A program made the position numbers and the translations under genes. The notes beneath the pieces are model-generated. The model saw nothing but the letters and a program-made list of their open reading frames with translations, was not told the origin of the DNA and searched no databases. From an uncultured bacterium (GTDB lineage: Bacteria; Planctomycetota; UBA1135; GCA-002686595), in assembly GCA_937910685.1 (NCBI GenBank), contig CALEMP010000250.1, forward strand, positions 18,668 to 82,667: a stretch of DNA of 64,000 nt, given 5' to 3'. The first letter of the stretch is position 1, and each line of letters begins with the position of its first letter. This document shows, piece by piece, positions 33,368 to 42,358 of the stretch.

Positions 33368-35065
33368 ATGATTCTTTTTCACTCTTCTTTCCTTGGTAAC
33401 CTTCTTCTGCCTGCCGCGACAGCTCTTCTGCTCAGTAGCTTCTGCGGCGCACAAACCGAACTCCACTGCCTCGTCGGCAACACCCTGGGTGATACCCACG
33501 GCTGGTCCGTTTCTGGCGTTGGAGATGTAAACGGTGACGGCCACGACGATATTGTGGTTGGGGCACCTGGGGTTGGCACTGGCAGCATGGACTGGACAGG
33601 TGCCGCAATTGTCTATTCCGGCCTGACCGGCACCACACTCCTGACGATCGGAGGCGAAGCATCCATGGACTTCTTTGGCTTCTCGGTTGCTGGTCCCGGC
33701 GATCTCAATGGTGACGGCATACCGGACATCGTGGTGGGCGCTTACCGCTGCGATGCGGGCGCGGTGGACGCAGGCAGGGTTTCGGCCTATTCGGGATCCG
33801 ATGGAGCACTGCTCTATCAAGTGAATGGCGATGCTGCTGGAGACAAACTGGGGCATGACCTTGCCAGCCTGGGTGATGTGAACGGCGACGGCGTCAGCGA
33901 CATCGCGATTGGTGTGCCCGGTTCAGATTCCAATGGAAACGATGCGGGACTTGCTCGAGTGATTTCCGGAACGAATGGCGCAGTGCTTTTTGATGTGCTG
34001 GGCAATCACTCCAACGCACAGCTTGGTTTTGCAGTCGGCGCCGCAAAGGATGTAAACGGAGATGGAGTGCCCGACCTGATTGCAGGTGCTCCCTTCGAGG
34101 TGGATGGCGGCGATACCCCTGGTGCCGCCCATGTCTTCTCGGGTACCGGTGGCGCCCTGATCATGAGTCTGACCTTCGACGAAGATGAAGCCCAGTACGG
34201 CTTCTCCGTGGCAGGCCTAGGCGACCTAACTGGTGATGGTCGAAGCGAGTTGATTGTAGGTGCCCCCAAATCGAAAAACGAACGAGGTGAGGTCTATATC
34301 TACAACGGAGCCACTGGCTCGGAGATGTATGCCTTCGAAGGGGAATCCAACATGAACTGGCTCGGAGATGCGGTGGGCACACCAGGCGATGTGAACGGCG
34401 ACGGAGTGCCCGATATTATCTTCTCTGCGATCCGCAACTACACCAATGGCGTGGTCGCAGGCAAAGTTGCTATCCACTCGGGTGCCAACGGTGCCGAGTT
34501 GATGGCATACCACGGAGAAGTGGGCTCCTACACCGGAGAATCAGTTGCGGCTTGCGGCGATACGAACGGTGATGGTGTGGACGACTTTGTCGTGGGCAGT
34601 CGGCGTGGCGCAGGCAATCATGGCACCGCTCTGGTCATGACCCTGGCTGGATGCACGGCCCCTACAAACTATTGCGACCCCCTTCCTAACTCGACCGGCG
34701 TTCCCGCCTCGATCGGCTGGGAAGGCTCTACAAGTATCATTGCCGGCAATTTCACCCTCAAAGCTGACGACGGGCCTCCTGGCCAAGCGGGGATCTTCTT
34801 CTACGGTCATGGTCAGGCGACTAACCCTTTTGGGGGAGGAATCGTCTGCATTGATGGCGCTGCGGGGCTTTGGCGAATCACACCAGCCCTTGTTTTTGGT
34901 GCCGGAGGAGGCTGTAACCACACGTTGGACTTCAGCACCCCTCCCGGTCCCGGTGGCCAGATCCAGCCGGGGTCCAGTTGGAACTTCCAATTCTGGTACC
35001 GCGATTCCGCCGGCGGCAACGGCTTCAACTTTACCGATGCCCTCAGCGTGAACTTCTGTCCTTGA
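33368..35065 (+). CDS. Secreted FG-GAP (integrin-alpha-like) repeat protein
   Basis: 565 residues. The ATG at 33368 starts a clear signal peptide (LLLPAATALLLSSFCGA then Q). Seven FG-GAP repeats follow with calcium loops such as GDVNGDGHDDIVVGAPG, GDLNGDGIPDIVVGAY, GDLTGDGRSELIVGAPK and GDTNGDGVDDFVVGS, forming a beta-propeller. The last 120 residues are a separate domain starting CTAPTNYCDPLPNSTGVPA and ending FQFWYRDSAGGNGFNFTDAL then SVNFCP. That ending looks like a module attached to many exported proteins of this lineage, perhaps for sorting or anchoring (inference). It is probably extracellular, with a binding rather than catalytic role. Confidence 0.88.
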   Translation: MILFHSSFLGNLLLPAATALLLSSFCGAQTELHCLVGNTLGDTHGWSVSGVGDVNGDGHDDIVVGAPGVGTGSMDWTGAAIVYSGLTGTTLLTIGGEASMDFFGFSVAGPGDLNGDGIPDIVVGAYRCDAGAVDAGRVSAYSGSDGALLYQVNGDAAGDKLGHDLASLGDVNGDGVSDIAIGVPGSDSNGNDAGLARVISGTNGAVLFDVLGNHSNAQLGFAVGAAKDVNGDGVPDLIAGAPFEVDGGDTPGAAHVFSGTGGALIMSLTFDEDEAQYGFSVAGLGDLTGDGRSELIVGAPKSKNERGEVYIYNGATGSEMYAFEGESNMNWLGDAVGTPGDVNGDGVPDIIFSAIRNYTNGVVAGKVAIHSGANGAELMAYHGEVGSYTGESVAACGDTNGDGVDDFVVGSRRGAGNHGTALVMTLAGCTAPTNYCDPLPNSTGVPASIGWEGSTSIIAGNFTLKADDGPPGQAGIFFYGHGQATNPFGGGIVCIDGAAGLWRITPALVFGAGGGCNHTLDFSTPPGPGGQIQPGSSWNFQFWYRDSAGGNGFNFTDALSVNFCP

Positions 35066-35074
35066 GGGCAGAGC

Positions 35075-35812
35075 TCATAGCTGGATGCGCTTGATTGTCT
35101 GGCCCACGGGAAGCTCTAGATCAAAGGAGATCACGCGACCTCCATTAAGGGTGGCGCTTACGCGGCCCTCAAGGGGAGGCAGACCATCAAAGGTGATTGG
35201 GCTGGCTGCAAAGGTCCGTGTATCTTCAAAGGTTCGCGGGGCCAAGCGCAGCAACCCATTCTCGATGCAATTGCCCTTGATATGAATCTCGGCCCTGGAA
35301 ATAGGATGGCCAGCAGAGTTACTGATTTCGAGCAGCAGCACGGCACCTAGTTGCAATTCAAGGTCCTGTTCCACGCCCTCCACCACGCTTTCCACCATGG
35401 GCTCCCCGTCGCCGGTCAAGAAGCCGACCTCTTGGCTTTGCCAGCGCCAAATCCCGCCCCCGGCCCGCAGGCGATAGGCCGCATCTTGTAGGGGGGGAGC
35501 ATCGAACAGGAAGGCCCCAAGGGCATCTGTTTTGGCTTCGGCCAACTTGCCGTAGGCGGATCCAAGGGCCCACAATTCCACTGGATGTTCGCCCACCGGC
35601 TGACCCTCTTCGCCCAAGACCCTACCCCGGATCAAGCCGCCCGGCTGATGGCCACGCGCCGCTAGAGGCCCATGGTCGGAATTCTGCAACCCGATTGCCA
35701 CCACCAGCGGCAAAGTCAACATCATGCACGCCACCAAGGTGATGAAGGCGCGCTGAATGGGCGGGCTTTTCGGCTTGGCCCCAGGATTAGATCCCACTGG
35801 AAGCGGTGCCAT
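35075..35812 (-). CDS. Membrane-anchored carboxypeptidase-regulatory-like protein
   Basis: 245 residues. A proline-rich cytoplasmic start is followed by one membrane helix (about 21-43, RAFITLVACMMLTLPLVVAIGL). The exported part starts with an RGRVLGEEGQPVGEHPVELWA strand set typical of CarboxypepD_reg/peptidase-associated beta-sandwiches, and a second sandwich follows toward the C-terminus. No catalytic motif is visible. It starts 6 bases after the leucine dehydrogenase stop on the same strand, so it is likely co-transcribed, although the products do not obviously share a function. It converges on the FG-GAP gene. Confidence 0.75.
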   Translation of the reverse strand: MAPLPVGSNPGAKPKSPPIQRAFITLVACMMLTLPLVVAIGLQNSDHGPLAARGHQPGGLIRGRVLGEEGQPVGEHPVELWALGSAYGKLAEAKTDALGAFLFDAPPLQDAAYRLRAGGGIWRWQSQEVGFLTGDGEPMVESVVEGVEQDLELQLGAVLLLEISNSAGHPISRAEIHIKGNCIENGLLRLAPRTFEDTRTFAASPITFDGLPPLEGRVSATLNGGRVISFDLELPVGQTIKRIQL

Positions 35813-35818
35813 AAACGC

Positions 35819-36874
35819 TCAGGCCTTGGCGGTCTTACCGGCCTGGAGTCGACGCTCGGCTAATAGATCCGCCGCGTCATGAGTCGGAACCTTTTCCGTT
35901 CGGGCGATCTCATAGACCTGCGCGAGGTTGTGACGAATGCCCTCGATGCGCTCCATGGCGGCAGCCTCGTTATAGCCACCGGGGAGCATCTCCACGGCTA
36001 CATTGATGATCCCGCCCGCGTTGATCACATAGTCAGGTGCGTAAAGGATGCCTCGCTCAGTGAGCATCTGGCCGTGGCGCACTTCGGCCAACTGGTTGTT
36101 GGCGCAGCCAGCAATGACCTTGCAGGCCAAACGAGGGATGGATTCATCGTTGAGGGTCGCGCCGCGGGCACAGGGTGCATACACGTCACACTCGACGGCT
36201 TCGTGCCCCTCGTCAGGAACCGACCTGTAGCCGTGCTCCTTGGCCAAAGACGCCACCCGTTCATCATTGATGTCACAGATGATCACGTCAGCACCGCGCT
36301 CGGCAAGCAATTCCGCAAGACGGCCGCCCACTGCACCGACCCCTTGGATCAAAACGCTGCGGCCCTTGCAGTCGGAGGAGCCAAAGGCTTCCTGCAGGGT
36401 TGCTTCGATACCGACCAAGCAACCGTAAGCTGTGTAGGGACTGGGGTTGCCTGAGCTACCCGCTTCCCGTGCCAAGCCAGTGACCCACTTGGTCTCCTGC
36501 TGAACCACTTCAAGATCCACAATCTTGATGTTCATGTCCTCCGCTGTGATGTAGGTCCCCCCTAGGGAATCCACAAAACGGCCCATGGCCCGGAAGAGGG
36601 CATCGGACTTGATCGACGGGTCCCCGATGATCACTGATTTGCCCCCGCCGAGCTCGGTGTCCGCAACGGCGGACTTGTAGGTCATTCCCCGTGACAATCG
36701 CAAGACATCAATCAGAGCTTCGTCCTCGCTCGCATAGGGCAACATGCGCATGCCCCCCAGGGCCGGGCCAAGGGTGGTGTCGTGAACCGCAATTAGGGCA
36801 TGCAAGCCAGAAGCCTGGTCACGACAGCGCACGACTTTCTCGTAGCCGTCCACGGGGAGTTCAGTGATGTCCAT
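35819..36874 (-). CDS. Leucine dehydrogenase (Glu/Leu/Phe/Val dehydrogenase family)
   Basis: 351 residues, the length of branched-chain amino-acid dehydrogenases. It deaminates leucine or valine with NAD to the 2-oxo acid. The substrate-binding and catalytic lysines are K67 and K79 in the MTYKSAVADTELGGGKSVI segment, which with ALGGMRM (39-44) is diagnostic. The NAD-binding GVGAVGG motif follows in the second domain, and NNQL contacts occur late. Valine/leucine specificity cannot be settled from sequence alone. The ATG start matches the family N-terminus. Confidence 0.93.
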   Translation of the reverse strand: MDITELPVDGYEKVVRCRDQASGLHALIAVHDTTLGPALGGMRMLPYASEDEALIDVLRLSRGMTYKSAVADTELGGGKSVIIGDPSIKSDALFRAMGRFVDSLGGTYITAEDMNIKIVDLEVVQQETKWVTGLAREAGSSGNPSPYTAYGCLVGIEATLQEAFGSSDCKGRSVLIQGVGAVGGRLAELLAERGADVIICDINDERVASLAKEHGYRSVPDEGHEAVECDVYAPCARGATLNDESIPRLACKVIAGCANNQLAEVRHGQMLTERGILYAPDYVINAGGIINVAVEMLPGGYNEAAAMERIEGIRHNLAQVYEIARTEKVPTHDAADLLAERRLQAGKTAKA

Positions 36875-36989
36875 AACGCACAGGATAACCTAGAAACGGC
36901 CGGGGGTCGAGTGGGTGGGGGTCGTTATAGCACGCGCCTGTACGGAAGATAGAGGCCACATAGGCTTCCCTCGCGCCCCTACGGCTCCC

Positions 36990-37005
36990 TAGGGGATGTC
37001 CCCTA
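36990..37005. promoter_or_regulatory. Inverted repeat between divergent genes
   Basis: TAGGGGA and TCCCCTA arms (7 bases each) flank two bases, between the divergent leucine dehydrogenase and helicase genes. It is a candidate operator; only the symmetry is seen. Confidence 0.3.
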
Positions 37006-37157
37006 AAGCTCAGCGATTCCCCAGATTAGATTCTGTTCTCGGTCAACTGGGGCTACGGCGCTACTCAATCGTCTGGCGCGGAGCCGGGCCTGCCACCTGA
37101 CCGATGCCCTGGCTTGGCGGCCCAAGAGTCCCGACTCTTAGAAGCAAGGCCACGGGG

Positions 37158-40100
37158 ATGAGGGACAAAAACCACTATCCTCATGCCGCATTGGAAAGCA
37201 GCAACTCACTCACCGACCCCTCCCTAGACCATGGGCTCCGCGTGAAGCCCAGGGTGGTGTTTTGTTGTCTCTGGGCCACGGGCATGGAACCCGGTCATGA
37301 TCAATTGACCCGGGTCCTGGCCATCCGTCGGCATGGAAACAAATGGGTGAGTCTGGATCGCGCCGTGAATCCAAGCGACTCGCCCGAGGGAAACACGGGC
37401 GCAGCCGCGCTTGAGGAGCTCGGTGAATTCATTGGGGATGCGATGGTGGTGACGTCCGAGGGCTCGACCCTTGAGCGCTGGCTGGCTTGGGGCTGCGAAG
37501 CAACCCAAGTGCGCGCCACCAGCGTGGCAGAACTTGCGGCCCTGTTGACTCCCGGCCGACAGGCGGCTGGGAATAACGACTTGATTCGAAACCTAATGCC
37601 CGAGGGTTGCGGGGATGGGGCAGGAGAACTCACACCCGCGGATTTGATCTATGCCTGCGGCGGATTGATGACGAAATTCCAGCGCTCCTCCCTGCATGCC
37701 TTGCAAGTGGCGGCCAAGGGTTACTCCATAGCCTTGGATCGGCTACGGGCCACCGATCCGGGGGGAGCGCAGCGATTGCAGTTAGCCCTCAGCATGGCGG
37801 AACATCCATCCACTTGGAATGCTACGCCGCCCGGTCGCAGGGAACCGGTGCCCGACCTGCAGGAGCACATTCTCAGTAAATCCGCCGCCATCAGCGTCGG
37901 AATGGCTGTTTTGACCCCGGGAGCTCTTCCCCGTTGGCACGCGGAAGCCTGCCAGCTGGAGGAATCCGACCCGCTCCCGCCGAGGCCTCCCGAAGAACGC
38001 CCTCTCGACGAATCAGAACTCAAACTGGTAGATGATCTTTTTTTGGAGCATCTGCCACGAGGGTTCGCGGAGGAGCACGGGCTCGACATGGTTCTCTGCC
38101 AACGACCTGCCCAGCATGAAGTTGCCCGGGCTGTGGCGGAAATGTTCGGCACGGGAAAATTGCTGCTGATCCATGCACCCACGGGAACGGGAAAGACACT
38201 AGCGTACCTCTTACCCGCAATGATTTGGGCACGGGCAAATGGTGCACGGATAGGATTGGCGACTTACACCCGAGCTCTTCAAGAGCAAGCCATGGAACAG
38301 GATGTCCCGCGCGCCTTGGCGGCCCTTGAGCGAGCCGGACAAGAGGGACCGTTTTCCGTAAGTCTACTCAAGGGACGCAGCAACTACGTCTGCTGGCGCG
38401 CGCTCGAACAACTGGAACCCCAGCCCAGCGATGATCCCGAGCATTGGCTGGCATGGACCGCCCTGGTCCTCTTTGCCCTTACCGACCCCTCGGGGGACCT
38501 GGACCGCTTTCCGAAGCGCTCTCCCGTGCGCCTGGAATCCGCTCGGGAATACCGCCGCTCCCTCGGGCGCATGCTTTCGAACGCGCGGGCCCAAACCGGT
38601 TGCTGCCTGGGCAAACAAGCCGCCCGCACCTGTGCAGCCCATGTGGCCCGACGCCGGGCCGAACGCAGCAATGTGGTCCTCATGAACCACGCGCTTGTCC
38701 TGTCCACCCAGGAATTCGTGCGCACGGTGGTCTTTGACGAATGTGAACACCTGCACGACAGCGCCGCGAGCGCTTGGGAACACCGCATTGATTTCCCCAC
38801 CGCCCACACCCACTTGAATCGCCTCCATGGGGGCCGCCGGGGCGGAATTCTGGACCGGCTGCACGGCCTTTCGATGAACTCAACCGTGCTCGGTGGAGAT
38901 CTAGAAGTTGCCCTCGTCGCCGCATCTGAAGCTGGCGATTGTCTGACTTGGCTAGAAGAGGAGGCCACCCTCTACACCAAGTGGCGACGCCGAGAACTAG
39001 CGGACCGCGGGATGCAAGAGGCCCACTCACTCCTGGGGGAATACCTCTCCGGTCAAGAATCCAAAATGGTTCAAGCGCGCAAGAAACTGATGCAAGCCTT
39101 GATGAACTTGGATTCCTCTTGCGCCGGCTTGGCGGATCGACTGGCCGAGGCAGAAGCGCCTGGAACTGCTCGGGTGAGGCGTCAGCTAGAAGTATCCCGC
39201 GGAGATCTCAACACTCTTCGCAGCTCCCTCGGCAGTTGGCTTCCGGTCAAAGACGATACGATCGAATTAGACAACCGCTGGTGGTACGAAGTCGAAACCA
39301 ACCCAGCGGGTGATGCGGTCCTGGTGGCCACCCCACTCTTGCCCCATGAACTCTTGGGATCCCAATATTACCCGGATCTCCAAAGTGCCGCATTCATGTC
39401 CGCAACCACGAAACAGAGGGGGTCCTTTGATGGGGCCATGCACTATCTGGGGCTTCACTTTGTAGCCCAGCCCCAAGATGACGAAGGCTGGACCCCGCGC
39501 ACGGTGAAAACGGTTGATGCCCCCGAGGTCTTCGACTACTCGCGGGTTTTTGTGGGGATCATGCGCGATGCGCCAGATGTGCAGGAAAAACAGCAGTTCC
39601 TTGACTACACGACCAAGCTCATCGAGGACCTCACCAATCGCACCCGAGGGCGAACATTGGTGTTGTTTACAAGCCTAGCGGACTGCCGACATGTGGGCGA
39701 GCGCCTCCGAGCATCGTTCGAAGAACGCCACCTGCCCCTCTGGTACCAGGGCATGCCGGGACTGGACAAGGAAGAGCTCGCTACCCTCTTTCGAGACCGA
39801 ACAAATTCGGTCTTGCTGGGGGTCGATACCTTTTGGTATGGGGCTGACTTCCCAGGAGAAACCCTCGAGTACCTGATCATTGCACGCCTGCCTTATGGGG
39901 TACCCGGTGCCTTTCATCACGCCCAGTGCGCGCTGATGGGAGTAGGAGTCCAGCGCGAGGCAATCTACATGCCCCGGGCCCTGGCCAAGTTCCGCCAGGG
40001 GTTTGGACGCTTGATGCGACGAACCACAGACCGTGGTTGTGTGCTGATCCTCGACAAACGCATTGCTCGCCAGGGTCACCGGGCCTTCCTGGCGGACTTG

Positions 40101-40328
40101 CCCCTTGCGGGATTCAGAAAAGACGATGGAGCGCGCATCCTGCAGGGGGAATCCAATCGAGTGCTCAAGGCGGCGCTCGAGCACATGGGGCTTGGGGCGG
40201 ACGAAGAGGCCTCGCCACCCGAGAACCCAAATCCAAGGCGCCCCAAGGAGCCCGAACAGGACGCTCCAAAGCCGTTCAAGGAGGACCCCGGTCCCCTAGC
40301 TGTGGATCCAGGTGACATTCCCTGGTGA
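37158..40328 (+). CDS. DinG/XPD-family helicase with degenerate exonuclease domain
   Basis: About 1056 residues. The N-terminal 150 or so resemble the DnaQ-type exonuclease domain fused to DinG in Firmicutes, but the first motif reads VVFCCLWATG where active enzymes have an Asp-x-Glu (DLETTG-like), so nuclease activity is probably lost. The helicase carries Walker A APTGTGKTLAY (about 339), DECEH as its DEAH box (about 526) and motif VI QGFGRLMRR (about 945). Cysteines near 411, 482-483 and 492 lie where the XPD/DinG 4Fe-4S cluster binds. A proline-rich tail ends the protein. It likely unwinds DNA with 5'-3' polarity. The ATG at 37104 is an equally possible start. Confidence 0.9.
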   Translation: MRDKNHYPHAALESSNSLTDPSLDHGLRVKPRVVFCCLWATGMEPGHDQLTRVLAIRRHGNKWVSLDRAVNPSDSPEGNTGAAALEELGEFIGDAMVVTSEGSTLERWLAWGCEATQVRATSVAELAALLTPGRQAAGNNDLIRNLMPEGCGDGAGELTPADLIYACGGLMTKFQRSSLHALQVAAKGYSIALDRLRATDPGGAQRLQLALSMAEHPSTWNATPPGRREPVPDLQEHILSKSAAISVGMAVLTPGALPRWHAEACQLEESDPLPPRPPEERPLDESELKLVDDLFLEHLPRGFAEEHGLDMVLCQRPAQHEVARAVAEMFGTGKLLLIHAPTGTGKTLAYLLPAMIWARANGARIGLATYTRALQEQAMEQDVPRALAALERAGQEGPFSVSLLKGRSNYVCWRALEQLEPQPSDDPEHWLAWTALVLFALTDPSGDLDRFPKRSPVRLESAREYRRSLGRMLSNARAQTGCCLGKQAARTCAAHVARRRAERSNVVLMNHALVLSTQEFVRTVVFDECEHLHDSAASAWEHRIDFPTAHTHLNRLHGGRRGGILDRLHGLSMNSTVLGGDLEVALVAASEAGDCLTWLEEEATLYTKWRRRELADRGMQEAHSLLGEYLSGQESKMVQARKKLMQALMNLDSSCAGLADRLAEAEAPGTARVRRQLEVSRGDLNTLRSSLGSWLPVKDDTIELDNRWWYEVETNPAGDAVLVATPLLPHELLGSQYYPDLQSAAFMSATTKQRGSFDGAMHYLGLHFVAQPQDDEGWTPRTVKTVDAPEVFDYSRVFVGIMRDAPDVQEKQQFLDYTTKLIEDLTNRTRGRTLVLFTSLADCRHVGERLRASFEERHLPLWYQGMPGLDKEELATLFRDRTNSVLLGVDTFWYGADFPGETLEYLIIARLPYGVPGAFHHAQCALMGVGVQREAIYMPRALAKFRQGFGRLMRRTTDRGCVLILDKRIARQGHRAFLADLPLAGFRKDDGARILQGESNRVLKAALEHMGLGADEEASPPENPNPRRPKEPEQDAPKPFKEDPGPLAVDPGDIPW

Positions 40329-40401
40329 GTTCATCCGCCGAAGCCCTAACTCATGAAAAAGGGGGGCGATCTTGAGGCCCCAGATGCGATGATCCCCCTC
40401 C

Positions 40402-41565
40402 GTGAAGATCCTCTTTCTCTCCCAGCGCGTGCCATTCCCCCCCAACCGGGGAGACAAGATCACCACTTGGCGATTGGTGGAGCGCCTCGCGCGCAAGCAT
40501 GAGGTCACGATCATGGCCTTCGCCCATGACGAGGCGGACATGGAAGGCGCGGAAGCCCTGCGAGCCAAGGGTTTTGAAACCATTGCCATCCCCATTGATG
40601 TGCGACGGCAAAAGTTCAAGGCCCTGCCACAAATGCTTGGCGACACCCCCATGACTTTAGCGGTGTTTGGTTCACCGCAAATGCAAAGCGCGGTCTCGGA
40701 GCGCATGCAAGAAATGGACGCGGCCTACGCCTACTCATCTGCCATGGGAGCTTTCCTCTTGCCCCAGGCCAAACCATGGGTCATGCACTTCGCTGAATTG
40801 GATTCGGATAAGTGGCTGCAGTACGCCGAGCGCCACCACTGGCCCTTGTCTCAGATTTACCGGCGCGAGTGGCGGTTGCTAGAAAAGTTCGAGACCAAGG
40901 TGGCCGATGCGACAAGCCAAAACGTTTTCTGCACCCCTTTGGAACAGCGCATCTTCCAGGACCGCATCCCTGGCCGCCCCTCCATGGTCTTACGCAACGG
41001 GGTCGACCTAGAGCACTTTTCACCCCGCCCATCCGAAGCAGAACCCGAACACATGGTCTTCACCGGGGTCATGGACTACTACCCCAACATCGACGGATGC
41101 GTCCACTTTGTGAAAGAGGTTCTGCCCAGGGTGCGTAGCGAGTTTCCCAACGCACGGTTCACCATCGTGGGCTCGCGCCCCACCAAGGAGGTTCTACGCC
41201 TGGGCAAAACCAAAGGGGTCGAAGTCACCGGCTTTGTGGACTCAACCGCCGATTGGATGGCACGCGCAACCATTGCCGTTGCCCCACTAAGAGTGGCCCG
41301 AGGCATCCAAAACAAGGTTCTGGAGGCCATGGCCATGGGCTTGCCGATCGTGGGCACCACCTCTGCGACCCAGGGAGTCGGGGCCATACACGGGCGGCAC
41401 TATTTGGTGGCCGATCGGGCGGAGGAACAGGCCCATGGGGTTCGCGGGCTGCTGCGGGACGAAGCCGCCCGTTCGCGTCTCGGCCTGTCTGCCCGCAAGT
41501 TCGTCGAAAAGCATCACAACTGGGAGTCCGTTTTCGCGGACCTCAACGGTCTGTTTGCAGAGTGA
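40402..41565 (+). CDS. GT4 glycosyltransferase (PEP-CTERM/exopolysaccharide-type)
   Basis: 387 residues from a GTG start. The N-terminal MKILFLSQRVPFPPNRGDK matches the family of sugar transferases associated with PEP-CTERM/EpsH exopolysaccharide systems. A GT-B fold follows: FTGVMDYYPNIDGC at the second Rossmann unit, GSRPTKEVL, then VAPLRVARGIQNKVLEAMAMG, which includes the donor-binding Glu. No exosortase or PEP-CTERM protein lies in this window, so that assignment rests on sequence likeness. It follows the helicase gene by 73 bases and precedes a methyltransferase by 37. Confidence 0.88.
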   Translation: MKILFLSQRVPFPPNRGDKITTWRLVERLARKHEVTIMAFAHDEADMEGAEALRAKGFETIAIPIDVRRQKFKALPQMLGDTPMTLAVFGSPQMQSAVSERMQEMDAAYAYSSAMGAFLLPQAKPWVMHFAELDSDKWLQYAERHHWPLSQIYRREWRLLEKFETKVADATSQNVFCTPLEQRIFQDRIPGRPSMVLRNGVDLEHFSPRPSEAEPEHMVFTGVMDYYPNIDGCVHFVKEVLPRVRSEFPNARFTIVGSRPTKEVLRLGKTKGVEVTGFVDSTADWMARATIAVAPLRVARGIQNKVLEAMAMGLPIVGTTSATQGVGAIHGRHYLVADRAEEQAHGVRGLLRDEAARSRLGLSARKFVEKHHNWESVFADLNGLFAE

Positions 41566-41602
41566 ATGCCGCGCCGGTCCAAGGTCCCTCTACAATGGGG
41601 AC

Positions 41603-42292
41603 ATGACACACGAAGCGATTCAAGCGATCTTTGACGATTGGGCTGGCTCAGGCCGTGCGGACATGATGGAGCCTCGCCACCAAAATGTGGCCGAGCAGGT
41701 GATCGCCCAGATGGACATGCGGCCAGGCATGCAGGCCCTCGACATGGGCTGTGGCACTGGCTGGGCAACGAGGCTCTTGGGCAAGTCCGCACCGGGAGCA
41801 ACCGCCGTGGGTATCGATTGCAGTCCGGCCATGGTCAAGCGTGCGGAAGAATTGCACGACCTCACCAGCCGTGCGCGGTACATGGTCAGCCAAATGGAAC
41901 AGGTCGCCTTCAAGGACGGTCGCTTCGATCGGATCTTTTCCATGGAAGCCCTTAGCTATGCCCCTGACATGAACGGCGTACTTCAAGAAGCGTTTCGCTT
42001 GACGAAAGTTGGTGGCAGTTCCCATTTCATCATTGGCCGCTACAAGGAATGCGTGCCATCGGAAGGGTGGTCCGACGCCATGGGCCTGGCCATGGCATGG
42101 CTTTCCGAAGAGGAGTGGCGGGCGGCCATGCAAGAAGCCGGTTTCTCTGACGTCCAAGTCGGCCGGGTGCGGGCTGCGGAAGGCCCTGGGGAAGAGAGCG
42201 AATTCACCCCATACAGCACTTGCCCCGATTGGGAGAGCCATCTCACTACTTATGAATCTGGATACCTCTGGCTGAAAGGCCAGCGCAGTTGA
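41603..42292 (+). CDS. Class I SAM-dependent methyltransferase
   Basis: 229 residues with a Rossmann methyltransferase fold. Motif I is LDMGCGTGWATRLL (about 43-56), followed by the acidic motif II in VGIDCSPAMVKRAEEL and the post-core FDRIFSMEALSYAPDM segment, resembling the ubiquinone/menaquinone and glycine/sarcosine-type methyltransferases. The acceptor is unknown. The ATG at 41603 is chosen because the frame is open upstream only by overlapping the glycosyltransferase gene. It lies in the same direction as its neighbours and may be part of a surface-glycan cluster. Confidence 0.87.
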   Translation: MTHEAIQAIFDDWAGSGRADMMEPRHQNVAEQVIAQMDMRPGMQALDMGCGTGWATRLLGKSAPGATAVGIDCSPAMVKRAEELHDLTSRARYMVSQMEQVAFKDGRFDRIFSMEALSYAPDMNGVLQEAFRLTKVGGSSHFIIGRYKECVPSEGWSDAMGLAMAWLSEEEWRAAMQEAGFSDVQVGRVRAAEGPGEESEFTPYSTCPDWESHLTTYESGYLWLKGQRS

Positions 42293-42358
42293 AGGGCCCC
42301 GCACCTGATGAACGTCACGTCAGCAGCTGCCCGCTTGAACCACTAACCCCTGTAAGCC

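Noticed and set aside
40402..42292. Possible exosortase/PEP-CTERM locus around the glycosyltransferase
   Set aside because: Only the transferase resembles that system; no exosortase or PEP-CTERM signal is seen in this window.
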